Counted from the stretch's first letter, positions 18,661 through 28,201 are shown. The stretch is 64,000 nt of DNA from Methanosphaera sp. BMS (GCF_003268005.1 NZ_CP014213.1:1860001-1924000), one strand, 5' to 3'. Notes: a model not told the origin generated them from the letters alone. A program made the numbers and translations.

Positions 18661-19597
18661 TAACCTATCCCCTGCTTTTATAAACTTGGATATTTTCCAA
18701 AATATTCATCCACAATTTCCTTTTTATCATGATATATATTAGAATACATCGAAATAATACACAATCTTCCATGATTGAGTTTTTGATTTTAAAGGAGGTA
18801 TTTTTAAGTGTTTTTATAAATTATTTGGTTTTTTTTTTATTCTATTGTTAATTCGATAATGTCGACCATCGCCGAATGAATAATTTATGGAAAAAATTAT
18901 AATTTAACAATATATATTATAATTTACAAATTATTTAAAAATTTTTAGGGATAAAAAAGAAACACGGCAAAAAATAGGATTGATTTTGATTTTTTTATGG
19001 AGTTTATTTTTTGAGATTGTGGGGATAAAAGAGTTATGAAGCAAATCAGAAATAAGAATCATAAAAGAATATGAAAATGAATTAGCAAAAAATCATAGAA
19101 AAAAATGGAAACCCAAAGTACAAGAAGAATACAAAAAAGATCACCTATAGAACCATCATTTATGTTTGCCATTCTTATTTATTGTGCTTTACGTCATGTT
19201 GATGGAACTGATAAATTTACTGAAATGGTGGAGCATCATCAGAATTCTCTTGTGTTATATGCTATTTGAAAAATATTTATTACAGGACATTCTTAAAACT
19301 TATTTCATGAATATAATACGTATGTATCCTCATGTTTTTAAATACAAAAAATGGCATTAATTTATGAAAATAGAGTTAATTTTAAGTCTGAATTATAATA
19401 CTGCATTTTACATAATTTTATTGTCATCCAAATAAAACCTAATATAAATTTAGATAAAAATAATGGAGAAATCTAAAATTATCAAACAAATAAAAGTGTT
19501 ACAATAATAGAAAAAAGAGAACTTATGCCAACACTCAATCCATCAAAAAATTATTTTTGTAACTTTCCACATATATTATTATATTGGAGATTATATT
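18661..19597. other. 937-bp gene-poor region containing transposase debris
   Basis: The first 370 bp are AT-rich, with no coding signal apart from what may be the promoter of the phosphodiesterase gene. A decayed transposase fills about 19040-19360 (listed separately). The rest, to thpR, is plain AT-rich DNA with a TATA-like run near 19573-19584. Confidence 0.45.
19040..19360 (+). pseudogene. Decayed transposase N-terminal fragment
   Basis: Three frames join into one plausible protein. 19040-19150 reads IIKEYENELAKNHRKKWKP and KVQEEYKKDHL before a stop. 19144-19269 reads PIEPSFMFAILIYCALRHVD, then GTDKFTEMVEHHQNSLVL. The third piece, to 19360, reads EKYLLQDILKTYF and MYPHVFKYKKWH. The basic HRKKWKP part followed by EPSFMFAIL and a GTDKFTEMVEH segment is typical of the N-terminal region of DDE transposases. 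At least two frameshifts and no catalytic remainder mean it is dead. It is unlike the other transposases in this window. Confidence 0.5.
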
Positions 19598-20152
19598 ATG
19601 CGTGCATTTCTAGCTATTGAGATTGAAGATTACATTAAGGATAACATTGACAGGACCCAGAAAATAATTAAGGAAAGTGATAGTGCAAGAATCAACTATG
19701 TCAAGAGTCAAAACATACACCTGACCCTTAAATTCTTTGGGGATATAGATGAAGATAAGAAAAAGGAGATATGTGATGTTGTTAATAAGGTTACAAGTCA
19801 GTATAATGAGTATAAATTGAAGCTGGTTAATGTTGGAGCATTTAGAAATATTAACAATCCACGCGTCATATGGATAGGAATAAAGGATAAGACAACTGTT
19901 GATTTAATAAGGGAATTGGACTCTGAATTTGAAAGGATTGGCTTTGAAAAGGAAAGAAGTTACACGCCACATATAACAATTGGAAGAGTAAAAAACATCA
20001 ATGATAAAGCCAAGTTAAAGGATACTTTGAAATCACTACAGAAGGAATATTACGGTAAGATGGAAGTAAAGGAAATTCATTTGAAGTCAAGTACCCTGAC
20101 ACCTTCAGGGCCAATATATAAGACGGAAGAAACATTTAAGTTAGGAAAATAG
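19598..20152 (+). CDS. thpR: RNA 2',3'-cyclic phosphodiesterase (2'-5' RNA ligase family)
   Basis: The 184-residue protein is a two-lobed 2H phosphoesterase. The two catalytic H-x-T-x motifs are visible: HLTLKFFGD at residue 41 and HITIGRVK at residue 125. The family opens 2',3'-cyclic phosphates and can ligate 2'-5' ends of tRNA halves in vitro; a role in tRNA or RNA end metabolism is likely. The gene opens a four-gene same-strand run: thpR, ubiX (26-nt gap), cbiT (44-nt gap) and cca. thpR and cca are known neighbours in other methanogens (family knowledge). Confidence 0.9.
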   Translation: MRAFLAIEIEDYIKDNIDRTQKIIKESDSARINYVKSQNIHLTLKFFGDIDEDKKKEICDVVNKVTSQYNEYKLKLVNVGAFRNINNPRVIWIGIKDKTTVDLIRELDSEFERIGFEKERSYTPHITIGRVKNINDKAKLKDTLKSLQKEYYGKMEVKEIHLKSSTLTPSGPIYKTEETFKLGK

Positions 20153-20178
20153 ATATCAAAAGGGGGATTAGAATAACA

Positions 20179-20733
20179 ATGAGAGTAGTTGTTGCAATTA
20201 CTGGTGCCAGTGGTGTTATCTATGCCATCAGGTTACTTGAACAATTAAATAAGATAGATGCCGAGTGTCATCTTGTAATCAGTCAGATAGCAAGGGATAT
20301 CATCTGTCATGAAACAGAATACAGTGTTGATGATGTTATAGGATTGGCCGATTATTATTATGAAGAAAAGGACTTGACGGCTAAAATCAACAGCGGATCA
20401 TTCTATTTCGATACGTGCATCATTATTCCATGCAGTATGAAGACATTATCTGCCATCAGTACAGGTTATGCGGACAACACAATTACACGTGTAGCGGATG
20501 TGACCCTTAAGGAAAGAAGGAAGTTGATAATTGTTCCACGCGAAACACCACTTAGAACTGTTCATCTTGAAAACATGGCCAAGATAAGTAGAGAAGGAGC
20601 AATAGTACTTCCTGCTATGCCCGGATTTTATCATAACCCCAAAACAATTGATAATCAGATAGATTTCATTGTTGGAAAGATTTTTGATATTCTTAAAATT
20701 AATAATAAATTATTTACTAAATGGAAACAATAG
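20179..20733 (+). CDS. ubiX: UbiX-family flavin prenyltransferase
   Basis: The 184-residue product begins VVVAITGASGVIYAIRLLEQ, the flavin-phosphate loop of UbiX/Pad1. It continues with IIPCSMKTLSAISTGYADN and RRKLIIVPRETPLRTVHLEN, which line the prenyl-donor site. UbiX attaches a prenyl group to FMN to make the cofactor of UbiD-type decarboxylases. No ubiD is in this window, so the partner must lie elsewhere. The ribosome site AAGGGGGAT sits upstream of the ATG. It lies within the thpR-ubiX-cbiT run. Confidence 0.92.
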   Translation: MRVVVAITGASGVIYAIRLLEQLNKIDAECHLVISQIARDIICHETEYSVDDVIGLADYYYEEKDLTAKINSGSFYFDTCIIIPCSMKTLSAISTGYADNTITRVADVTLKERRKLIIVPRETPLRTVHLENMAKISREGAIVLPAMPGFYHNPKTIDNQIDFIVGKIFDILKINNKLFTKWKQ

Positions 20734-20777
20734 AATATATTAAGTAAGAATATATATTTTTTTGGAGGGATAACAAA

Positions 20778-21356
20778 ATGATGTTTTTTGACATTACACC
20801 AGATGATGAGTTTTATAAATGTGAAAATGTTCCTGGTCCAACAAAAGAGGAAATACGGGCATTAGTAATTAGTAAGGTATGTTTAACTGATGAGGATGTT
20901 GTTGTTGATGTTGGATGTGGAACCGGTGGTTTAACATTGGAATTTGCTAAAAGAGCTAGAAAAGTATACAGTATCGACATAAATAGTGATGCAATAAAAA
21001 CAACCAGAAAAAACTTGGAAAAATTCGGATTAGAAAATAAGGTAGAAATACTGGAAGAGGAAGGATTATCTGCAATTGACCGCATTGAAGACTTTACGAA
21101 ATTAATGATTGGTGGAAGTGGCGGTAATCTTAAAAATATTATAGAGACAGGTTATCTTAAGTTACCTGTCGGTGGAAAGATAATTATTACCTCCATCGTT
21201 CTTGAAACAGCTACTGAAAGTGTTGAAATGTTAAAAGAATTAGGAGCCAACCCTGAAGTTGTAAATATAAACGTTTCAAGAGGTACCATCCTAGATCGTG
21301 GAGTGATGATGAAAGCATTAAATCCTATAACCATTGTCAGTGCAAGAAAAGAATAA
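20778..21356 (+). CDS. cbiT: Cobalt-precorrin-6B C15-methyltransferase (decarboxylating) CbiT
   Basis: The 192-residue protein has the CbiT start, FYKCENVPGPTKEEIRAL, then motif I VVVDVGCGTGGLTLEFA near residues 40-56 and YSIDINSDAI as the SAM-ribose strand. MIGGSGGNLKNII near 110-122 and LPVGGKIIITSIVLE are also present. Archaeal CbiT methylates C15 and decarboxylates C12 of the corrin ring. Together with cbiD at 0.9 kb it shows the anaerobic cobamide route is encoded. The GGAGGG site upstream fixes the ATG at 20778. Confidence 0.93.
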   Translation: MMFFDITPDDEFYKCENVPGPTKEEIRALVISKVCLTDEDVVVDVGCGTGGLTLEFAKRARKVYSIDINSDAIKTTRKNLEKFGLENKVEILEEEGLSAIDRIEDFTKLMIGGSGGNLKNIIETGYLKLPVGGKIIITSIVLETATESVEMLKELGANPEVVNINVSRGTILDRGVMMKALNPITIVSARKE

Positions 21357-21472
21357 AATCATTTCCACTTCTATATTTTTTTTATACAAATCCTATTTTT
21401 TTAAACGAATTTTATTATTGGATTTGAATGAATCCATATTGGATTGAATAAAGCAAATACCCTTTTAACAAG

Positions 21473-22843
21473 GTGATTATTATATATGATGAAATATTAG
21501 CCGACATTAAGCCTACTATTGAACAAAGAAAGAGAATCCTAAAGTTTAGTGATAATCTGATGAATATCATACTAGAATATGCCAAAGAATTAAATCTTGA
21601 CGTTGAATGCAGGCTTGTCGGGTCAATGGCCAAAAAAACCTCACTCAAATCAAAGGCGGACATAGACATATTCATGACATTTCCACTGGAGTACAGCGAA
21701 GAAAAGCTGAAGGAATACGGTTTGCTGTTAGGTGAATATTGTATAGATAAAGCAGGCGGCAAAGCTGAAAAAAGATATGCATCACACCCCTATATGACCG
21801 GCCTTATAGAAGAATTTGAAATAGACTTTGTGCCGTGCTATAGAATCAGTGATTCAAGCCAGCTTAAGTCGGCGGTTGACAGGACGATACTGCATACCGA
21901 TTACATTCAGTCACATATGAGCGACGGGCAAGCGGATGAAGTGCTGCTTCTCAAAAAGTTCATGAGTGCAATAAACACCTACGGCGCCAATTACAAGGTA
22001 AGCGGTTTTTCAGGATACCTGTGCGAACTGCTGATACTGGAATATGACAGCTTTGAAAACGTGCTGAAGAATGCATCCGAGTGGAGGTTGCATCAAGAGA
22101 TTGACCTGGAAAACTACGGCACATGCAAAAACTTCAAGGACGCATTAATAGCAATAGATCCTACAGACAAAAACAGGAATGTGGCGGCTGCGTTGACCAT
22201 GCAGAAATTCTCGGAATTTATCGTCGCTTCAAGAAACTACCTTAAAAATCCATCACCGGAATACTTCAAGGACAGAAAGGTCAAAACAGACAGGATTGAA
22301 CTGATAAATGAATTCAATGATAGAAATACCACCTGTCTAATGCTGTCATTCAATATGCCCCAGCTACCGACAGACGTAATATATCCGCAGGTCAACAAGA
22401 CATGCAATTCACTGGAGAAAATATCAAACAGCCATGACTTTAAGGTATTGAAGGCAAAATACTACATCGACGACAATAATAGAGCCCATATCCTGATTGA
22501 ATATGAAGTTGCGACATTATCCAAGCTGAAACTGCATTATGGTCCTTTGGTGACGGATGTCAAAAACACCGAAAACTTCATAGCCAGACATCCCGATTGC
22601 TATGTTAAAGACAAGAAATGGGTCGTATTGAAAAATAGAAAGTATACCCACAGCATAGAACTGTTGGAAGACATGCTAAAAGAAGAAAATATGCACATGC
22701 TGAAGCTTGGAAAAAATGCAAAAGAAGAGCTGTTGAAAGAATATGAACTGGAATATATCAACGACTACATAAATGATATGGATGAAAGCGAATTTATGGA
22801 TATTTATACCTTTTTACATCCAAATTACAGGTTAATCAGATAA
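21473..22843 (+). CDS. cca: Archaeal (class I) CCA-adding enzyme
   Basis: The 456-residue protein shows the nucleotidyltransferase signature VGSMAKKTSLKSKADIDIF near residues 44-62 (G-S followed by D-x-D metal ligands). Archaeal features follow, such as the KRYASHPYMTGL and FEIDFVPCYRI stretch and LLKKFMSAINTYGANYKVSGF-like elements. It adds or repairs the 3' CCA of tRNAs. Start choice is awkward: GTG at 21473 is the only in-frame initiator before residue 31. An AAGGTG site with an ATGATG downstream (21486) points to a different frame that stops after four codons. Confidence 0.9.
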   Translation: MIIIYDEILADIKPTIEQRKRILKFSDNLMNIILEYAKELNLDVECRLVGSMAKKTSLKSKADIDIFMTFPLEYSEEKLKEYGLLLGEYCIDKAGGKAEKRYASHPYMTGLIEEFEIDFVPCYRISDSSQLKSAVDRTILHTDYIQSHMSDGQADEVLLLKKFMSAINTYGANYKVSGFSGYLCELLILEYDSFENVLKNASEWRLHQEIDLENYGTCKNFKDALIAIDPTDKNRNVAAALTMQKFSEFIVASRNYLKNPSPEYFKDRKVKTDRIELINEFNDRNTTCLMLSFNMPQLPTDVIYPQVNKTCNSLEKISNSHDFKVLKAKYYIDDNNRAHILIEYEVATLSKLKLHYGPLVTDVKNTENFIARHPDCYVKDKKWVVLKNRKYTHSIELLEDMLKEENMHMLKLGKNAKEELLKEYELEYINDYINDMDESEFMDIYTFLHPNYRLIR

Positions 22844-22858
22844 TCCCCCATTTCAACC

Positions 22859-23144
22859 CTTTTTGTGCAACAAGCAATTGTCTTTAATTTTGATCACACA
22901 TTATATTCTTTCTTTATTTGGATTTTTGTTAGTCTGACATCAATTTGAACGGATACAATTAACCTTGTTGAATGGGTTATTCACCCTTGAAACTGCGTTA
23001 CTGGTAACAGCAGCAGGTTGCATGATAGGTAAAGCCTAATCTTACTCCCAACATCCATGAAGTGGTAGGCAAGAAAAAGACCAATATTGACTAATGTTAA
23101 ATGAGGATAGAATGTGAGAGCAACCTTTCTAACTTATCCGACCA
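22859..23144 (+). repeat. Long direct repeat R1, candidate structured RNA
   Basis: About 286 bp match R2 at 36389-36674 with roughly ten mismatches and no gaps; R2 lies 13,530 bp further on. Conserved self-complementary parts include GGGT/ACCC at 22974-22986, an 8-bp stem with one bulge at 22993-23013 (CTGCGTTA/TAACaGCAG), the long-range pair AGGTTGC/GCAACCT (23015-23021 with 23120-23126), and inside it GCCTA/TAGGC (23034-23038 with 23066-23070). No start-bearing reading frame explains the conservation. Its function is unknown. Strand is assigned arbitrarily. Confidence 0.85.
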
Positions 23145-23187
23145 TATAACCATATCCTCCCCCACATAAAGGACTATTAATAATAGC

Positions 23188-23540
23188 TAAATTTATATGC
23201 CATTCAATATTTTCTCCCATCACTTCGCTATATTTTCATATAATGAAAAAACATAGCCACTTAAAACACGTTTTTAATCCAACATACCTCACTTTTACAA
23301 CATCATTTCATTATAAAAATAATTTCACGAACAAATACTAAACCAGGCAAAAAAGAAGTTACTAGCAAAAAAAATATATGGATATTATATGAATATAAAG
23401 GTTACCTAATAATTTGCCCCTTATTTCATTTTTAACCTAATAAAATCCACTATAATAAAATATACCATATCTTTTCCTTCAAATCCAAATATAAAACCTA
23501 ATAAAAAAATATACAAAACAAGCAAAATAATCAATTCTAA
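23188..23540 (+). promoter_or_regulatory. ALP1 upstream region, copy P1 of a duplicated leader
   Basis: This segment aligns with 28069-28201 joined to 29920-30080. The shared landmarks are TTTCATATAATGAAAAAACA, TAGCCACTTAAAACAC, a CAAAAAAAATA stretch and TTTTAACCTAATAAAATCCA. Both copies precede adhesin-like genes, so it probably holds promoter or leader functions; no transcription start can be fixed. The copy here is uninterrupted, whereas the other is split by an insertion sequence. Confidence 0.55.
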
Positions 23541-23857
23541 AAATAATAACGAGTAATACTTCAATTAAATCAATAAAATTGTATAAATTAATAAGCATAT
23601 AACTCTATAAAAGCATACATTTAATATATCAAATTATAAAAAATATACATGATAATAAAGTACACTTGAACATACATAAAATTTTACAAAGTATACTATA
23701 ATACATGGATTGATAAAAATAATGCATTAATAAATCTACTAATAAACTAGTACTACAATAATTCAATACAAATCCAATCCTCATTAATTTCAAAGATAGA
23801 TTCATTTTAAACTTTATTATCAAAAAGAAATTGATTTATAAAATAGGAGGAAAAATT

Positions 23858-26800
23858 ATGAACAATAATGTAAAAATATTGTTTTCTGTACTTGCACTAT
23901 TAATGATAGTATTTGCTGTATCAAGTGTTAGTGCAGTTGAAGATAATGACTGCACTATAGAAAAAAGTAGTGATAATCAGAATATAGAAATTGAAAAAAG
24001 TAATCAGAATATGAAAACTGATAAAGAAGTTAAAACTTCTTCTAAAACAATAGTTCTTAACAGTACTAATTTCAATAATTACGTTACTGATAAGCAGTTT
24101 AATGAAAATGTATCCGATGGAGATACCATAGATATTCAAGGAAAATTAGATGGCTCTAAGTTTTCTTTAGACATTGCAAAACCAGTGAACATTATCTCTT
24201 CCAATAATGCATACATCAATCTTCATACAGGAGAATATCTTAATTATGGTGAAAGTGAAAGAGGTATACTTAGAATATTATCAACGGGTGCTGGTACAAA
24301 CATCACAGGAATACAATTACACAACACACGATTATCCATAGAAAATACACGTGATGTTACAATCAACAACATTTCATGTATTGATGAAAATGCAGCCATA
24401 GGACAAAATGTAGGAGCAGTAAGCATACGTGAAGGATCAGAAAACATCACCATAACTAACAGTTACTTCAAAACTCTAGATAATGGCGGACACAGCAATG
24501 TAGTATTTGCAGTAGCATACAACTGTCTATTTGAAAACAATACTATTGAAGGTTATTGTAATGGGCATACAATTGGTATTGGAAACTTATTATATTTAAC
24601 AACATTTAATGTAGATACAACAAATATTATACCACACAATGTGAATATAACAATCAGAAACAATATTATCAAGTCATATAATGTGTCAACAGATTTAAAT
24701 ATTTGTTGGGCGTTAGTACTTGAAGGATATGGACACGTTATAGAAAATAATATAATTAATCATTCCAATGTGGCAGTTACAGGTCAATATAGTGACCCAG
24801 AATATGGATCAGAAACAGAACTGGGTGAAATGAGATTTACCAACAATACAATCTATGGTGGAACATCTGGTCTAGCTTTCCCAGGAATTGTTGCAAACAA
24901 TACATTTTATGATACAGCAGGAATATCCAAAGCTGAATGTTCAAATAATAGATTCACCGATGTTAATATAGGTAGCAATATATATTTCCATGATAATACT
25001 GCAAACCATCTTAAAATAATCGAAGATAACAATACCGTTGACAATAATACATTCTTCACAGACAAGGAATATGCAATCACAATACTAGGAGAAAACAATA
25101 CGGTATCAAATAATTCAATTGGAAGTATTAATGGAAGAGGAGAAGCCGCAATAAACAATACAACCAATTATATAAATATCAACAATGATAAACCAGCAAT
25201 ATTCGTTATTACGGGTGAAAATAAAGACGCATATGTTGAACCTATCACAAACCCTAGGGGAATAATTACAGGTTATTCATTAAAAGATAATAAATTTATC
25301 GATAACGACTCATTAATATTAAATGTTACTGTTGCTGATATATCTCCAAATCGAATTTCAGACCCTTACAATTATTATGGAGATATTACATTAAATCTAT
25401 TAAATTCAAGCGGTATCGTATTTAATGTGACAAATACAAGGGTAATCAATTCACAAGTAGCTGCATATGTAAATATTGAAGCATACAATTCTTTTATTAG
25501 TGGTTGTGGGAATGTAATTTATAGTGAAAATTCATATATATATGATAAAGGGATATGTCCTAATGAAAATCAAGTTTTATTATATAATAAAAACATAAGA
25601 ACGCTTGCTAATGAAAATATTCAAGAAAATCAGGAATTAATAATAATCAAACAGTATAATACTCCTCTCAATATAACAATACCAGTAAACATCACAGGAA
25701 AATATCAAGAAACAAACATCAGTACTTTTACTAATAATGTGACTTTTAATGAAGGCTCTCAAAATACCAATGTTACAAATTGTTCTTTCGCACCTGCAAA
25801 AAGTATCAGAACAATTAAAATAAATACAGATGAGCTTTCATTTAGCAATTGTTTATTTTTAAATTCAACAGTAATAATTAACGGAAATAATATTAACTTC
25901 ACAAACTGTACATTTGACAAAGAATTAACATTAAACGACACTAGTTCAATCAACATCATAAACTGTACATTCAATACTCAAAACACACCAATTACCGTTT
26001 ACAACTCAGCAAGAATAACCATAGAAAACAACACTATCAACACAACATCCCCCAATACAATAATCTTCGATGAAGACTCCGATAAAAACACAAATAGTGT
26101 AAAAAACAATACACTTATAACCTCATCATATTTAGGTAATGATAATGTTGTTGCACAGACTAAAATAAAAGTTCAGGACAACATACCACGATACCCTACC
26201 GAAATACAAGTAGAATATCCTCAAATAATGTTCAAGGATGAAACAGCAACAATAAATGTGTCAGTATACAATACATTCAACAACACACTTGTCGATAGTG
26301 GTTTCATAGAAGCATACATTGACGGAATGTACTTAATAAACAACACACTAACAAACGGAATAACCTCATTTAACCTTTCATATCCAATAAACAACAAAAC
26401 ACTACCATTAAAAATATGGTACTATGACACCAACAACAAATACGAAGACAATGTACAACGAGTTAACATAACATTTACCAAAACAAATGTAACAATAGAA
26501 GTAGAAGATTTCACCGCAAAACTGAATGAATATGCCACGATAACAGCAACATTCAAAGATGAAAGAAACAACCCCCTACAAGAGGGCAATGCAACATTCA
26601 CAATATCCAACCTCAAATACAAAACAGAAATAACAAATGGAATAGCCACAATAACAGAAAAAGTAACAGAAGAATGGTTAGACAAAAACACCTTCACAAT
26701 AACAGTAACCGAAACAGATTATAACCTACAAACACAAACAAAATTCCCACTCAACACACAAAAGGGTGATGTGATAATAAACAAAACAGCATTAACAAAC

Positions 26801-27931
26801 AATGAAACAATAACACTAAACTTAAGCATTAAAAATGTTCTGGATGAAAACATAAATGAAGGAACAATAACAATTACAGACGAAAACAACAACCCACTAA
26901 ACCAAACAAATGTAGAAAATGGAATCGTGTCAATCAAGTTCCAACTACCAGAAAATTCAAATAGAAACATAAACATCAACTATGATAATGCAGAATACTA
27001 CTCAACCACTACAAAAGAATTATACATACCTCAACAAACACAACTAACAATAACAGCAACTGAAAAAGTGCTTGTAAACAAAACAACACCAATAACAATC
27101 ACATTAACGGATGAAAACAACCAACCAATAGCAAACCAAGAAATAACTGTGACAATAAACGACGAAAACCAAACAGTCAACACCAATGAAAATGGCGAAT
27201 ATAACTATATTTTCTCATCAAACCAAACCGGTGATACAACAATCACGGCAAAATACGATGAAACAGAACAATACTTTGAATCAGAAGATAGTATAACAAT
27301 AAAAGTCATAGAAATAAAACTAATAATAGATCCTATAAATTCACAAGCAGAAGAAACAATCAACATAACCGCAAGAATCCTAGCAAACGATGAAACATAC
27401 ACATCCATCAATTCAGGAAAAGTAACATTCAAAGTCAACGGTAAAACACTAAAAGACACAAACGGCAAAGTAATCTACGCTAAAGTAGTAGGCGGAGTAG
27501 CAACAATAGAAAACTACATAGTACCAGCCGACTGGACTAAAAATGGCACAACAATAGAAGCAATATACACAGGATCCACACAATACGACAAACTAACAAG
27601 CGAAAAAACAGAGATAACAGTTACACCAAAAGAACTAACACTCACCACAGAAAATGTAACCACAACCTCTGGTAACACAACCACACTCACAGCAACATTC
27701 AACGACAACACAATAAACACAGGTAAAGTAATATTCAAAGTAAACGGTAAAACACTTAAAGACACAAACGGTAAAGTCATATATGCCAAAGTAGTTAACG
27801 GTCAGGTAACTGTAAATTACACCATACCTGAAAGCATGAAGGTAGGTAACTACACAATAACTGCAGTTTACACTTCACCTAACAGTGAAAAAGTAACTTC
27901 AGAGGCAACAATGACCGTTGTAAAAGCTTAA
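23858..27931 (+). CDS. Adhesin-like protein ALP1 (beta-helix plus Ig-like repeats)
   Basis: The AGGAGG site at 23845-23850 selects the ATG at 23858, giving 1357 residues. The signal peptide is about residues 1-27 (VLALLMIVFAVSSVSA). An acidic, Asn-rich leader contains KTIVLNSTNFNNYVTD, also found in ALP2 and ALP4. Residues about 110-780 are short N-x-T/N-N-I repeats typical of right-handed parallel beta-helices (NosD/pectate-lyase-like). Residues about 800-1357 form Ig-like modules, the last two with FKVNGKTLKDTNGKVIYAKV. Many N-x-S/T sequons suggest glycosylation. No membrane anchor follows. Residues from about 875 on are identical to ALP2 except for one Thr/Ile change. Confidence 0.9.
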   Translation: MNNNVKILFSVLALLMIVFAVSSVSAVEDNDCTIEKSSDNQNIEIEKSNQNMKTDKEVKTSSKTIVLNSTNFNNYVTDKQFNENVSDGDTIDIQGKLDGSKFSLDIAKPVNIISSNNAYINLHTGEYLNYGESERGILRILSTGAGTNITGIQLHNTRLSIENTRDVTINNISCIDENAAIGQNVGAVSIREGSENITITNSYFKTLDNGGHSNVVFAVAYNCLFENNTIEGYCNGHTIGIGNLLYLTTFNVDTTNIIPHNVNITIRNNIIKSYNVSTDLNICWALVLEGYGHVIENNIINHSNVAVTGQYSDPEYGSETELGEMRFTNNTIYGGTSGLAFPGIVANNTFYDTAGISKAECSNNRFTDVNIGSNIYFHDNTANHLKIIEDNNTVDNNTFFTDKEYAITILGENNTVSNNSIGSINGRGEAAINNTTNYININNDKPAIFVITGENKDAYVEPITNPRGIITGYSLKDNKFIDNDSLILNVTVADISPNRISDPYNYYGDITLNLLNSSGIVFNVTNTRVINSQVAAYVNIEAYNSFISGCGNVIYSENSYIYDKGICPNENQVLLYNKNIRTLANENIQENQELIIIKQYNTPLNITIPVNITGKYQETNISTFTNNVTFNEGSQNTNVTNCSFAPAKSIRTIKINTDELSFSNCLFLNSTVIINGNNINFTNCTFDKELTLNDTSSINIINCTFNTQNTPITVYNSARITIENNTINTTSPNTIIFDEDSDKNTNSVKNNTLITSSYLGNDNVVAQTKIKVQDNIPRYPTEIQVEYPQIMFKDETATINVSVYNTFNNTLVDSGFIEAYIDGMYLINNTLTNGITSFNLSYPINNKTLPLKIWYYDTNNKYEDNVQRVNITFTKTNVTIEVEDFTAKLNEYATITATFKDERNNPLQEGNATFTISNLKYKTEITNGIATITEKVTEEWLDKNTFTITVTETDYNLQTQTKFPLNTQKGDVIINKTALTNNETITLNLSIKNVLDENINEGTITITDENNNPLNQTNVENGIVSIKFQLPENSNRNININYDNAEYYSTTTKELYIPQQTQLTITATEKVLVNKTTPITITLTDENNQPIANQEITVTINDENQTVNTNENGEYNYIFSSNQTGDTTITAKYDETEQYFESEDSITIKVIEIKLIIDPINSQAEETINITARILANDETYTSINSGKVTFKVNGKTLKDTNGKVIYAKVVGGVATIENYIVPADWTKNGTTIEAIYTGSTQYDKLTSEKTEITVTPKELTLTTENVTTTSGNTTTLTATFNDNTINTGKVIFKVNGKTLKDTNGKVIYAKVVNGQVTVNYTIPESMKVGNYTITAVYTSPNSEKVTSEATMTVVKA

Positions 27932-28010
27932 TAATTAATAAATTACAAGTAAAACAATTAATTAAACCTTAAAAAAATAGGATGGAAGTTTTCATAACTA
28001 TTCCATCACT
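26481..28010 (+). repeat. 1.53-kb near-identical tract, ALP1 copy
   Basis: This tract, covering the last 483 codons of ALP1 plus 79 bp after its stop, matches 34852-36381 with only a couple of substitutions (around 26633-26640). Upstream of it the two genes are clearly homologous but diverged at many positions. The sharp boundary points to recent gene conversion or recombination rather than whole-gene duplication. Confidence 0.9.
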
Positions 28011-28020
28011 ATTTTATTCT
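27981..28020 (+). terminator. Hairpin and T-rich tract after ALP1
   Basis: GATGGAA (27981-27987) pairs with TTCCATC (28001-28007), followed by ATTTTATTCTCTCTTTTT. The same hairpin follows ALP2 at 36352-36378. It lies 50 nt past the ALP1 stop and is the likely transcript end. Confidence 0.6.
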
Positions 28021-28068
28021 CTCTTTTTATATAACAATATCATCTCCTAACACAAATATTAAAAGTAA

Positions 28069-28201
28069 CTAAATTTTATACCATTAAATATTTTTCACCA
28101 CTCCCTATACTTTCATATAATGAAAAAACATAGCCACTTAAAACACATTTTAATCCAATATATCAGTTTTTACAACAGACATCCACTTACCAAAAAAAAT
28201 A
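28069..28201 (+). promoter_or_regulatory. Duplicated ALP leader P2, left part
   Basis: This is homologous to 23188-23380 upstream of ALP1, sharing TTTCATATAATGAAAAAACA and TAGCCACTTAAAACAC. The insertion sequence interrupts it at a run of eight A residues. Confidence 0.55.
28192..28201. repeat. Target-site duplication, left
   Basis: AAAAAAAATA occurs directly before the left inverted repeat and again directly after the right one (29910-29919), a 10-bp duplication as expected for IS4-type insertion. Confidence 0.75.

Larger units (their letters stand above)
22844..23857. other. 1.0-kb region upstream of ALP1 (R1 repeat plus long leader)
   Basis: No gene is seen. The left part holds the R1 direct repeat (22859-23144). 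The part at 23188-23540 is homologous to DNA at 28069-30080 and probably carries the ALP1 promoter. The last 300 bp are very AT-rich, with TATA-like runs near 23596-23606 and 23634-23650. Confidence 0.5.

Noticed and set aside
22935-23040. Conserved open frame inside repeat R (ending LLVTAAGCMIGKA) as a small protein
   Set aside because: It has no start codon or ribosome site and opens right after a stop; conservation extends equally outside the frame.
22888-23100. Compensatory base changes between R1 and R2 at the two variable spots
   Set aside because: CATTA/TAATG pairs in R1 but the matching bases of R2 do not pair, so there is no covariation support.
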